Part shown: piece by piece, positions 36,129 through 44,505 of the stretch
Layout: each line of letters begins with the position of its first letter
Position numbering within the stretch: position 1 is the first letter of the stretch
Assembly: GCA_937128505.1 (NCBI GenBank)
Contig: CAKZMM010000082.1
Coordinates: forward strand, 62,001-126,000
Reading direction: 5' to 3'
DNA length: 64,000 bases
From: an uncultured Thermogutta sp.
GTDB taxonomy: Bacteria > Planctomycetota > Planctomycetia > Pirellulales > Thermoguttaceae
Program-made: the position numbers and the translations under genes
Notes under the pieces: generated by a model
What the model was told of the DNA's origin: nothing
The model's input: the letters and a program-made list of their open reading frames with translations, nothing else
The model's database searches: none

Positions 36129-37223
36129 ATGCTTCAGTTCCGGTCGCGGCGTGGCTTCATCCGCTCGACGGCAGCGGTCGTAACAGGCCTTATGGCCGGC
36201 TCGCTCGGCAAATCGAAAGCCGAGGCCTTCTGCGCGGACTCACTCGTTACATCCCCCCCATCAAGCGAAAAGATTTTGAACTTCAACCCGCAGATGGGAT
36301 ACCGCCGACTGGGAAAGACGGAATTCTGGATTTCTGAGGTCAGCCTCGGGGGTCACGGAGCTATTGGGCCGGATATGGTTCAGAATCGCATGACGGTTCT
36401 GGCGAAGGCTGTCGAGCTGGGCATTAACTATGTGGATACCAACATTGCGGAGGAATGCGACCTTTACGGGGAAGCAATGGCCAAGTTGTCCTCGGCGCGG
36501 CGAGACCGATTCTTTATCGGTTTCGCTTCGTGGCCAGAAAAGGTCACCGAAGAGTATGAGGCCAACTTAACATTCGACGGAATGATGCGGTGCATCGAAG
36601 ATCGCTTGCGATCGTATCGCACAGATTGCCTCGACCTCTGGCGTCCGGTGGGGGCAACTTGGGGAGAAGGACAAACACAAATTCCCACCATGCTGATGGT
36701 GAGCCATCGAGCCCTGGACTTGGTGGTTCAGGTGTTCGAAAAGGCCCATCAACAGGGCAAAGTGCGATTCCTCGGCATCTCGGCCCACAACCCGAAGGTA
36801 TTCCGACGAGTGCTGAATGAATATCCCCAATTTTCCGTAATCATTTTCCCCTATTTATTCCTCACGAGGGAACTAGGCGGAGATAGCCTGTTGGAGTTGG
36901 CCAAGCAGAAAGACGTCGGCGTGATCGGTTTAAAACCGTTCGGAGCCGGTACCACTTTCGGGATCAAGCCTCGCGAAATTCACGGCGCTGTCGACCCCCG
37001 GGCAGCGGTCCTTATTCGCCACATGTTACAGGAAAAGCGTATCGCAGCAGTCATTCCCGGCGTGAATACCCCTGAACAGTTGCTAGAAAATGTGCGCGGC
37101 TCCTACGAGCGTAACCATCCGCCCCGTCCCGCGGACGAGCAAGTACTCCTGGAATGCAAGCGAAATTACCTCGCACATTTGACGCCGGATTATCGGTGGC
37201 TTCGAACATGGGAGTATGTTTGA
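36129..37223 (+). CDS. Tat-exported aldo/keto reductase homologue with an altered catalytic tetrad
   Basis: A 364-residue protein with a twin-arginine signal (SRRGFIRST, then a short hydrophobic run), so it is probably exported folded. AAGGAGG lies eight bases before the ATG. From residue ~58 it follows the AKR barrel (YRRLGKTEFWISEVSLGG, GINYVDTN, VRFLGISAHNP, IGLKPFGAG, AVIPGVNTPEQL). Of the tetrad, Asp103 and Tyr113 are present. Where the family has Lys (TK) the sequence reads FIGFASW, and where it has His (QLH) it reads LDLWRPVG. NADPH-linked reduction by the classical mechanism is therefore doubtful. Other Tat-linked planctomycete AKRs exist, so this may be a subfamily. Role unknown. Confidence 0.85.
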   Translation: MLQFRSRRGFIRSTAAVVTGLMAGSLGKSKAEAFCADSLVTSPPSSEKILNFNPQMGYRRLGKTEFWISEVSLGGHGAIGPDMVQNRMTVLAKAVELGINYVDTNIAEECDLYGEAMAKLSSARRDRFFIGFASWPEKVTEEYEANLTFDGMMRCIEDRLRSYRTDCLDLWRPVGATWGEGQTQIPTMLMVSHRALDLVVQVFEKAHQQGKVRFLGISAHNPKVFRRVLNEYPQFSVIIFPYLFLTRELGGDSLLELAKQKDVGVIGLKPFGAGTTFGIKPREIHGAVDPRAAVLIRHMLQEKRIAAVIPGVNTPEQLLENVRGSYERNHPPRPADEQVLLECKRNYLAHLTPDYRWLRTWEYV

Positions 37224-37497
37224 CGCCCGGCAATGAGAATGGTGTGTGCCCTTTTCCTTTTCAGGACCCTAGGAACCGAGTTTTCATTTCGCCTAGCGCA
37301 TGGAGTGACATCCTTTCCGGGATGATACCCGCTCGTAAATAAGCGCACCATCGGCTGCCGGTTGGGGGCGTAGCTATGACCAATCAACTGATCACCGCGC
37401 TCAAAGAGCCTTTGAAATAAGGTTTCGCAAAAAACAGTTGTTCCCCTTTTCACCATTTCAACTCGTTGGGGTTTGTACACGCATAGGGCTTTGAAAA

Positions 37498-38130
37498 ATG
37501 CTGGCTCGAGAGGAAAGTTCGACTGTGGTTTTGCAATGGGGATTTGTCGCGGCTGCGACGATCGTTTTGATCCTTCCCAATCCTTGGGGGTCGTTATGGG
37601 AGTGCTCGCACGTGCTTCAGGGTATGGCTGCTGGCTCCCAAGGAGCCGGCCCGAGTAAGCCACCGGCTGCCTCGAGCGATCCATCCCCACATCGCCCGGA
37701 CGGTTCGAAAAGGGCTGGAGATTTCGAAGAAAGCGCATCGAATGATCCTGAGGAACTCTTCTCAGCCAATGCAGCCTGCGGTGTTTGCCATATGAGTTTT
37801 CTGATAGAGTCGCTTAGCCGAACACATTTGGCTGCGAAGATCCCCTGCATTCACTGCCATGGCCTCAGTGCTGGTCATGCCAATGACGAAAACATTGGGG
37901 CGACTAAACCCGACATCGTGTATCCGCGTGACAAGATCGATCCGGCCTGCCAGAAATGTCACCCTAAACATGACGTGCCGGCGCGGGCGGTTGTGGCCCG
38001 GTGGTTGGAACGGGAACTGAAAGATGCCGAGTTAGTATGTACCGATTGCCACGGACATCATCGCATCCGCTGGGCAGCCAAACTACTGGATTGGATGGGA
38101 TCCGGGCAGGCGGATCGCTCGGCTCCGTAA
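37498..38130 (+). CDS. Exported tetraheme c-type cytochrome
   Basis: A 210-residue protein with an N-terminal hydrophobic segment (VVLQWGFVAAATIVLILP, ~10-27) as signal or anchor, followed by a Pro/Ser-rich linker. Four CxxCH heme-attachment motifs are visible: CGVCH at 94-98, CIHCH at 117-121, CQKCH at 151-155 and CTDCH at 181-185. Several other His residues (for example HGLSAGH, HPKHD, HGHH) could be sixth ligands. Proteins of this type carry electrons in the periplasm or on membranes. No quinol oxidase, nitrite reductase or cytochrome maturation gene is adjacent, so its partner is unknown. The nearest neighbour is the exported AKR homologue 275 bp upstream; a link is speculative. Confidence 0.85.
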   Translation: MLAREESSTVVLQWGFVAAATIVLILPNPWGSLWECSHVLQGMAAGSQGAGPSKPPAASSDPSPHRPDGSKRAGDFEESASNDPEELFSANAACGVCHMSFLIESLSRTHLAAKIPCIHCHGLSAGHANDENIGATKPDIVYPRDKIDPACQKCHPKHDVPARAVVARWLERELKDAELVCTDCHGHHRIRWAAKLLDWMGSGQADRSAP

Positions 38131-38180
38131 TCGGAAAATGAAAGCTTTGTTCAGGGAGCTCTGAGGAAGTCGCAGCATAG

Positions 38181-39005
38181 ATGGGTCGGATTCAAAGTTT
38201 CATGGCTTCCCGAGCAGTAGTCACGGGAGCATCCAGTGGTATTGGGCGTGAGCTGGCCCAATTGCTGGCCAAGGAAGGGGCGCATGTTCTGGCGGTTGCA
38301 CGGCGGGGCGAAAGGCTCGCAACACTGGCCGATCAAGTTGCGGAGGGAGCCGGGCAAATCGTCCCTTTCGCCGCCGATGTTACATCTGCCGATGCACGTC
38401 GGGCAATAGCAGAGGAAGTTGCTTCGCGGTGGGGCGCACTCGATCTACTAGTAAACTGTGCGGGGGTCGGAGCACAAGGCAGGTTCGAACATGCATCTGC
38501 CACCAGATTACGGCAGATCATGGAAGTAAATTTCTTCGCGCTAGCGGAACTGATTCGCGAGTGTTTGCCGCTTCTTCGCCGTGGCCGCCATCCTGCAATC
38601 GTGAACGTCGCCTCGGTTTTGGGTTATTACGGAGTTCCCTTTTGCTCCGAATACTGTGCGAGTAAGGCCGCCGTTCGTGCTTTCAGCCAGTCGTTGCGAG
38701 CAGAACTTCGCCGCGAGGGTATTGCCGTGATCATTGTCAGCCCGGGAACGACCGAAACCGAGTTCTTCGACCGCCTCCTCGAGGCGAAGGAGTCGCCGGC
38801 ATGGCCGCGACATCGTGGCGTATCGGCCCAATACGTCGCCCGGGCCACTCTTCGAGCAATTCGACGAAGAAAACTCGAAATTGTTCCCTACTTCTGGGGT
38901 AAGCTCTTTGCAATTTTGACGCGATTAGCCCCAAGAGTCATGGACCGCGCATTAAGCTCCCTGGCCCAGTCGCCGGCCGACAAAACCGTCGTACAAAAAA
39001 CTTAA
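38181..39005 (+). CDS. Short-chain dehydrogenase/reductase
   Basis: 274 residues with the classical SDR pattern. The cofactor motif is TGASSGIG at 15-22, NCAG lies at 92-95, and the catalytic residues are Ser145, Tyr158 and Lys162 (YCASK). SPGTTETEF follows, and the C-terminal ~60 residues are basic and hydrophobic (KLEIVPYFWGKLFAIL), which could associate with the membrane. The substrate cannot be told from sequence. GAGGAAG lies about 11 bases upstream of the ATG; a second ATG at residue 8 is possible. It follows the cytochrome gene by 50 bp, so the two may be cotranscribed. Confidence 0.93.
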   Translation: MGRIQSFMASRAVVTGASSGIGRELAQLLAKEGAHVLAVARRGERLATLADQVAEGAGQIVPFAADVTSADARRAIAEEVASRWGALDLLVNCAGVGAQGRFEHASATRLRQIMEVNFFALAELIRECLPLLRRGRHPAIVNVASVLGYYGVPFCSEYCASKAAVRAFSQSLRAELRREGIAVIIVSPGTTETEFFDRLLEAKESPAWPRHRGVSAQYVARATLRAIRRRKLEIVPYFWGKLFAILTRLAPRVMDRALSSLAQSPADKTVVQKT

Positions 39006-39237
39006 AAGGTGAAGGAGACCGACGGTTTTGCGCGGTTTTAAGTGGAGACACTGGATTTCAATTGGCCTTGCTGGCTCGAAAGCCCCGTTGGGGTTCGGGT
39101 GTGGGCTTTTGCCGCTGCGGGGATCGGCGGTCAAAAAATTGATTCCATTGGCGTTTGATGAGTCAACTTGGCAGATTTTAGTTCAGTAGATCTCACACCG
39201 AATGAAGCTCAACACCATCTGTTTGGGAGGGAAACTC

Positions 39238-40449
39238 ATGAACGTAGGCAGTATCGGGCGTCGAGATTTTCTGATAGGTGCCACTACAGGTTTGGCTTTC
39301 GGGTATTACCGCCTCGCTAAGGGAGATCCTTGGGTCGCCATGCCGACGATGATCGAATGGCCTTTCAACGGTGCTGTGCTCAACCACCGCCACGGCGTCC
39401 AGGCCTCTGAAGGTCTCGAGATTGTGGTCCGCGGACTAGCCCCCTTCAGCGACCGCGTCAGTGTTAATGGACAGCCGGCCGAAAGGTCGGGCCACCGGTT
39501 CTCGGCGAAGGTGCGTCTGAAGAACCAAGTGGAGGAAATCGTAGCGATTTCGGAGGGGTATTCCGGCCGACAAGAACACCGGATTCGTGTCCTCTGGGAT
39601 CGTAACTCGATTCCGAGATATCGCTTCGCGATCGACGATAACGGGTTCTTTTTACGGGATATTGCCCAGAAGCAATACCAATCGTTATTCGATTGCTTCT
39701 ATCTGGAGATGTTGCGAAAGTTTCACCAAAAATACGGCACGAAATTCGTGCTCAACATCTACTACACAACGGGCGATGGCTTCACCCTTCGCGATTTTCC
39801 CGATCGTTATCGCGGGGAATGGGCCGACAATGCGGATTGGCTGAAACTGGCTTTTCACGCCTATGCGGATAAACCGGATCGTCCTTATCAATATGCGCCG
39901 CCGGAGAAAGTGATTGCAGACCTAGAGCTAGTGCAAGAGCAAATCCTGCGGTTCGCCGGCGAGGCCACATACTGCCCAACGACGATTATTCACTGGGGAA
40001 TGGTGCTGCCCGCGACGTTGCCGGCTCTTGCGCGGAAGGGGATTCGCGTTCTTAGCGGGTATTTCCGCAAGCTCCAGGGGGTTTGGGATGTCAATTACCA
40101 CCTAGACCCAGTGCGCTGCGAATATCTCGCAGGCCATGACGCCTTGATGGACTTCGACACGGGTATCGTTTTTTCCAAGATCGATATCGTTTGTAACACG
40201 GTGCCGCCGGATAACGTGATCCCGACCCTTCAGCCCTTGGCAGAGGATCCCAATACGGCGGAAATCATGGATCTGATGACCCATGAACAGTACTTTTGGC
40301 CCTTCTATGATCACTACCTCCCGGATCATGCCGAGCGATTGGATGTCGCACTTCGTTGGGTTACGGAGAAAGGGTATAAGCCGGTTTTCTTTCATGAGGG
40401 CTTTCTGGGGGTTCCAGGAGATCCTATCGGCAGTCCTCAAGCTAAGTAG
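39238..40449 (+). CDS. Tat-exported NodB/polysaccharide-deacetylase-like protein
   Basis: 403 residues from the ATG at 39238, with GGGAGGG six bases upstream. It has a twin-arginine signal (IGRRDFLIG, then a short hydrophobic run). The mature part resembles a divergent polysaccharide-deacetylase (CE4/NodB) barrel: an opening FAIDDN strand with paired Asp, LAFHAYAD where the metal His-x-x-x pair would lie, TTIIHWG, and a final FFHEGF strand. A beta-sandwich-like N-terminal region (VVRGLAPFSDRVSVNGQPA) precedes it. Chitin-type or peptidoglycan deacetylation would fit the fold, but the catalytic set is not fully recognisable to me, so function is tentative. Confidence 0.7.
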   Translation: MNVGSIGRRDFLIGATTGLAFGYYRLAKGDPWVAMPTMIEWPFNGAVLNHRHGVQASEGLEIVVRGLAPFSDRVSVNGQPAERSGHRFSAKVRLKNQVEEIVAISEGYSGRQEHRIRVLWDRNSIPRYRFAIDDNGFFLRDIAQKQYQSLFDCFYLEMLRKFHQKYGTKFVLNIYYTTGDGFTLRDFPDRYRGEWADNADWLKLAFHAYADKPDRPYQYAPPEKVIADLELVQEQILRFAGEATYCPTTIIHWGMVLPATLPALARKGIRVLSGYFRKLQGVWDVNYHLDPVRCEYLAGHDALMDFDTGIVFSKIDIVCNTVPPDNVIPTLQPLAEDPNTAEIMDLMTHEQYFWPFYDHYLPDHAERLDVALRWVTEKGYKPVFFHEGFLGVPGDPIGSPQAK

Positions 40450-41084
40450 ATAACGGCGTCTCATTGCACGGCGGTCACCACCGTAAGCAAGAACGGCGGC
40501 ATCGAGCGCCCCCTCCTTGGCAGAGAGCGGCGTCAAAATTTGACGCGAACCCTTTGCCCGATTGAGTTTGCCAAGGGTCCGCCAACGCACTTTTCCAAAA
40601 TAAGACGATTTACGATGGCTCGATCGGCTCTTCAAGAAGAGGAAAACAACTCAAAAACAGGCAATCGGAGTAAAGCTGAGAAATTTGTTAAAAACCAGAT
40701 GGTGTTTCAAACTTCGAGAACTGGCATCGGCAAGGGAAAAGTGGGCTCGCATTAACGAAAGGAGGGAGAAATCTGGACATTCACAGCTTGCAAGAACCCG
40801 ATTCTTCGTGTTCTTAAAAGATGATTCGTTTTGAAGAGTGTCGCGGATTTCGAAATCGCCAAAAAACGGGCTTGACGACGAAGGTAGGATTCCGTTAATT
40901 TGCTGCCCGCACGGAAGCATGGATCGAGACATGACGTCGCTTCGCGGCCGCGCGGTTCCAGGAAGGAGCTGCATTGGGTCGCTGAGAGTGTGTTGGGATA
41001 TAAGGGTCTGCACTGGGCCGCCGACCTAAGGCGCGCCTGCGCCCCGAGAAGTTTGCTCCGCGGAATGGAGGCCGCGGGGCGCTT

Positions 41085-41124
41085 CTAGATGCTGGAGACA
41101 GTGGCTAGATGCTGTAGATAGTGG
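41085..41124. repeat. Tandem repeat, 2 x 20 bp
   Basis: CTAGATGCTGGAGACAGTGG (41085-41104) is followed by a copy at 41105-41124 with two changes. Confidence 0.92.
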
Positions 41125-41205
41125 GAGGAAACCACTCAGGCCCTGGCACGACGATCCCAACCCTTCCCTCCTCCCAAGGCTCCCGGAAAACGTCCGCCGT
41201 CCTCT

Positions 41206-41244
41206 GCCCCCCTGGGACGCACGCCTTTCCGGGGGCTTTTTTTT
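41206..41244 (+). terminator. Possible rho-independent terminator
   Basis: GCCCCC at 41206-41211 pairs with GGGGGC at 41231-41236, directly followed by eight T residues (41237-41244). The loop of 19 bases is long and no plus-strand gene ends within 700 bp, so the assignment is uncertain. Confidence 0.4.
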
Positions 41245-41299
41245 GCGCCTATTTTCCGCCTTTTCACCCCGGCGAGCTCGTGGCTTGTTTCGTTCGCCA

Positions 41300-41486
41300 T
41301 TGCGAAAAATTTGGATGCGAATAAACCCTGATGCGAAAAAAACTCCGATCGGAAAAACTCTCGTGGGAAAAACTTTAATGGGGAAAAATCCGGATGGAAA
41401 AACTCGCATGGGAAAAAATCGGACAAGAAAGAACTCCGATGCGAAAAACTCTAATCGGAAAAAACTCGGATGGGAAAAAACTCTGA
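41300..41486. repeat. Degenerate tandem array, 12 units of 14-17 bp
   Basis: The GAAAAA core recurs at 41304, 41319, 41335, 41352, 41367, 41383, 41397, 41412, 41427, 41443, 41458 and 41474, mean period ~15.5. The shared unit is close to GGAAAAACTCCGATG. The minus strand therefore shows a false FF-rich repeated peptide. It lies between convergent genes. Confidence 0.92.
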
Positions 41487-41953
41487 ACCTTGGAACGAAC
41501 AGATAACTGCGACTAGAAGTGAGAGCTTTCAAAATAACTGAGAAAATGTACTCAGACCGGTCTAAGGCCCTGAGGTCACAGCGGTGAAAAACAAGGAGCC
41601 ACTTTCGTACCAAGCTCTCCGCATTCGATTTGCTTTCTCGGACTCCCTTCTTCGAAGAAGTATCTAACGAGAGAACCGCGGCTCATCTGCTTCGCCGACT
41701 TTTTTGTCACGCTCTTCCTCGACACTCGAGTCACCCTCCTCCTCGACCTTTTAGGGAGAGCTAGAAGAAAGAATGGGGACAGCATAGGAAAAACAAAGAG
41801 AAGCCTTACCTCACTGGGAAAAAAATGACCTTTCACAAGCGGCGGAGCCAACCGCTTGCAATTCGCTCCGGGTGCGAAAAAACCTGAACCTTTTTGAGCA
41901 TCCTTAGTTGAGGAGTTCGTAGCCGAGCGTTAGCCGCAACGGAGGTGCATGTA

Positions 41954-42079
41954 ATGAAGGGAGGAAATCGGGCCAAAAAGGCCAATTCATGCAAGCGGGT
42001 TAACAAACGAAATGCAGATTCAGAAAAAACGGCCGACGGTTCGCCGCCGTCTTCCAGCAGGGAGTCGGTCGCTAAATAA
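41954..42079 (+). CDS. Possible small basic protein (41 aa)
   Basis: ATG at 41954, preceded by GGAGG with eight bases between, a textbook ribosome site. The product begins MKGGNRAKKANSCKRVNKRN and ends in a Ser-rich polar tail (SSSRESVAK). It is strongly basic and has one Cys. No family was recognised. The stop (TAA at 42077) is 26 bp from the end of glgC, which lies on the other strand. Short length makes chance possible. Confidence 0.35.
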   Translation: MKGGNRAKKANSCKRVNKRNADSEKTADGSPPSSSRESVAK

Positions 42080-42105
42080 GGAGAAATGTCCTCAGTAAGC
42101 CTTTA

Positions 42106-43392
42106 TTATACCGCCGCTTTTTGGCCCGCCAAATGTCCGGCTTCTTCAAGCAACTCAGCGCCGTCCGACTGGGTGATGACCGTAACACCCTGCTCGGTAA
42201 CGGTGAAACCTCGTTTGCGATCCAGTTCCAGATCAAACCCAATTTGCATGCCCGGCGGGATGGACACGCCTTTATCGATTATGGCACGCCGAATCCGCGC
42301 ATATCGACCTACATTTACCTCGCCAAAGAGAATCGAGTCGTAGACTTCTGCATAACTGTTGATTCGCGTCCGCGGCCCGAGGATTGAGCGCTGGACCAAC
42401 CCCCCGGAGACAATGCACCCTAAACAAACGATGCTATCCAGAGCCCGCCCGCAACGCTCCGGATCTGCAAAGACGAACTTAGGCGGCGGATAATTGGGGT
42501 GATAAGTGCGGATCGGCCAAAGCTCGTCGTACAAATTCAATTGCGGGTCGACGGATACCAGATCCATGTTGGCCTCGTAATAGGCATCCAGCGTACCCAC
42601 ATCCCGCCAATAAGCGTCTTTTTTGCGGTTCTCATCAATTTGTTCAACGAATGGGAAAGCAAATACACGGCTGGTTTCGATCACCGAAGGGATCACATCG
42701 CCGCCAAAATCGTGTCGGCTGGTTCTTCGTGTGGCATCGCGGCACAATTCCTCGAACAAAAATCGCGAATTGAACACGTATATGCCCATCGAAGCCAGGC
42801 ACATTCCTGGGTTGCCTGGCAGGGGTGCGGGATCTTCGGGCTTCTCCTGAAATCCGATAACACGATTATTTCGATCCACTTCCATCACGCCGAATCGCAG
42901 CCGGGCTTCCATTCGCGGCACACGAAGCACCCCGATGGTTAGATCGGCCTGCTGGCCGATGTGGTAATCGATCATCTTCGAGTAATCCATTTTGTAAATA
43001 TGGTCACCCGCTAGGATGACCACATATCGAGGGTGCTCCTTTTCGATCGTATAAATATTTTGGTAAACGGCATCCGCTGTGCCCTGATACCAGCTCTCGT
43101 CGATCCGCTGTTGGGGGGGCACCACATCGACAAATTCGCCCAATTCCCGGCAAAAATACCGGCTCCAACCCATGTTGATATGCCGATCGAGGCTCAGGGC
43201 TTTGTGCTGCGTAAGGACCAAAATCTTACGAAGACCGCTATTCAAGCAGTTTGATAGCGTGAAGTCGATAATTCGGTAGGCACCACCGAATGGCACGGCG
43301 GGCTTTGCGCGATCGCGGGTCAACGGCTCCAAACGCGATCCTTTTCCGCCCGCGAGAATAACCGCGACAACCTCATCCTTCAAACGCATCAT
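42106..43392 (-). CDS. glgC: Glucose-1-phosphate adenylyltransferase
   Basis: Makes ADP-glucose from ATP and glucose 1-phosphate for glycogen synthesis. About 428 residues from the ATG at 43392; a second ATG lies at 43389, both served by a GGAGG 5-8 bases upstream. A GTG at 43398 overlaps that site and is unlikely. Motifs: VILAGGKGSRLEPLT, RAKPAVPFGG, SQW-like 'WYQGTADAVYQN', GDHIYKMDY, FQEKPEDP, YWRDVGTLDAYYEAN, and a C-terminal left-handed beta-helix (SIVCLGCIVSGGLV, then SILGPRTRINSYAEV). The catalytic Asp of GDH and the substrate-binding Lys of EKP are present. It stands alone rather than with glgA. Confidence 0.95.
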   Translation of the reverse strand: MMRLKDEVVAVILAGGKGSRLEPLTRDRAKPAVPFGGAYRIIDFTLSNCLNSGLRKILVLTQHKALSLDRHINMGWSRYFCRELGEFVDVVPPQQRIDESWYQGTADAVYQNIYTIEKEHPRYVVILAGDHIYKMDYSKMIDYHIGQQADLTIGVLRVPRMEARLRFGVMEVDRNNRVIGFQEKPEDPAPLPGNPGMCLASMGIYVFNSRFLFEELCRDATRRTSRHDFGGDVIPSVIETSRVFAFPFVEQIDENRKKDAYWRDVGTLDAYYEANMDLVSVDPQLNLYDELWPIRTYHPNYPPPKFVFADPERCGRALDSIVCLGCIVSGGLVQRSILGPRTRINSYAEVYDSILFGEVNVGRYARIRRAIIDKGVSIPPGMQIGFDLELDRKRGFTVTEQGVTVITQSDGAELLEEAGHLAGQKAAV

Positions 43393-43754
43393 TACCACCT
43401 CCGCAAAAAGCGTTCCGTGCTCTACCGCTGCCCATCTATTTTAGCAGCTCGCGGAGGATTGCTGAAGCCGGAAGGGAGGAAACAGAGGCCAATGGACAAT
43501 CGAAAAAACGACCGCAATTTTTAGAGGAGTAAATCATCTGAGCCGGGTTCAACCAGCAGTGCTATGCACCAGTTAAAAGCGATAGCTGAAATGCGTCCAG
43601 GGATAGAGCGATTTATCAGCGAAGAAGCCCCGGAGAATGCTCGTTAATCGTTATTCGCTCGCATTATCCCGACGCCTCAGCCCGGGGACTGACCGACAAA
43701 AATGAAGCCTTCAAGACTTTTCGAATTCCCGCACAACTAACCGCCCGGAGTATC
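43393..43754. other. 360-bp spacer
   Basis: Apart from the glgC ribosome site, I see nothing: no gene, repeat or clear terminator. Confidence 0.5.
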
Positions 43755-44180
43755 CTAATCTTTCAGCTCGAGGGTTACCGTCGCGGGACCCCCGGGGGCA
43801 ATATTGACGGTCAGATCGCTCAAATCGGAACTCCGGTACTTTCCCGGGAACGGGGCACCTTTCTGCAACTCGTAGGTCTCAGAGCCGGGTTCCGGCGTTG
43901 TCACCTTGGGCGTAATCGTCACTTTATACGCGCCGGGGGGAAGCCCGTCGCCGGGCTTTTGCCAAGAAACCGAGCCAAAACGACCTTGTGCATCGGTGGA
44001 GGCTCGGCCAATTACACCGTCCTTTCCAAAGAAAGTGACGTTCACGTCCGCCACCCCAGTTCCCTTATAGGTGACCGTTCCGCTCACCGGCACTGTGTTA
44101 GGGCCTCCACATCCGGCGGCATTTAACAGGAGGGAAAGAACAAGGATCGAGCCAGCTAACCGTAATGTGCAACTAACCAT
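43755..44180 (-). CDS. Lipoprotein with a carboxypeptidase-regulatory-like/transthyretin-like fold
   Basis: 141 residues with a lipoprotein signal: a hydrophobic run (SILVLSLLLNAAGC) ending in a lipobox with Cys at ~24. The mature part is a small beta-sandwich (VPVSGTVTYKGTGVADVNVT, then TDAQGRFG, then PPGAYKVTITPKV). This pattern is common in planctomycete proteins encoded beside DUF1559 genes, as here, where DUF1559 lies 325 bp upstream on the same strand. GGAGG lies ten bases before the ATG. Probably an envelope protein; function unknown. Confidence 0.85.
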   Translation of the reverse strand: MVSCTLRLAGSILVLSLLLNAAGCGGPNTVPVSGTVTYKGTGVADVNVTFFGKDGVIGRASTDAQGRFGSVSWQKPGDGLPPGAYKVTITPKVTTPEPGSETYELQKGAPFPGKYRSSDLSDLTVNIAPGGPATVTLELKD

Positions 44181-44505
44181 GACCTTCGTTCCTCCGGCAG
44201 GTGAGAATTAGTGTGACATTCGATTTGACGATCCCGACACGTGTATCAAGCTCGATAAGGCAAAAAGTCGCCTTCGATAGAATGCTATTTGGCTGTTTCG
44301 ACTAATCAAGAAAGCCAAATCAACCACGTCGCCGGGAAGCTTCCCAAAGAAGCCAAGTCTGCGACCAACGGGTAATCCATGATTTCAGCAAGACCCTTAT
44401 TGCCCCTGAGCGCATCGCGCCGGCGATAGCTACCGGTCATTTGCGGCTGGTGGTGCCGCGGCACCTAGGGCTTCGACTACAGCCCCAAAACGGCGATCGG
44501 GCAAT
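44181..44505. other. 325-bp spacer between DUF1559 and the lipoprotein
   Basis: No gene, repeat or terminator identified. Confidence 0.5.

Larger units (their letters stand above)
40450..41953. other. 1.5-kb convergent spacer with a terminator candidate and two repeats
   Basis: Lies between convergent genes. It holds a 20-bp tandem repeat (41085-41124), a hairpin with T-run (41206-41244) and a 12-unit, ~15-bp array (41300-41486). No gene with a ribosome site was recognised except the small ORF at 41954, just right of this stretch. Confidence 0.55.

Noticed and set aside
41026-41613. Minus-strand frame with repeated FF-containing peptides
   Set aside because: The repetition comes from the ~15-bp DNA array read in reverse; no ribosome site or family match.
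42086-42343. Plus-strand frame with AAGGAG before its ATG
   Set aside because: It runs antisense through glgC, which is secure; the ribosome-like site is probably accidental.
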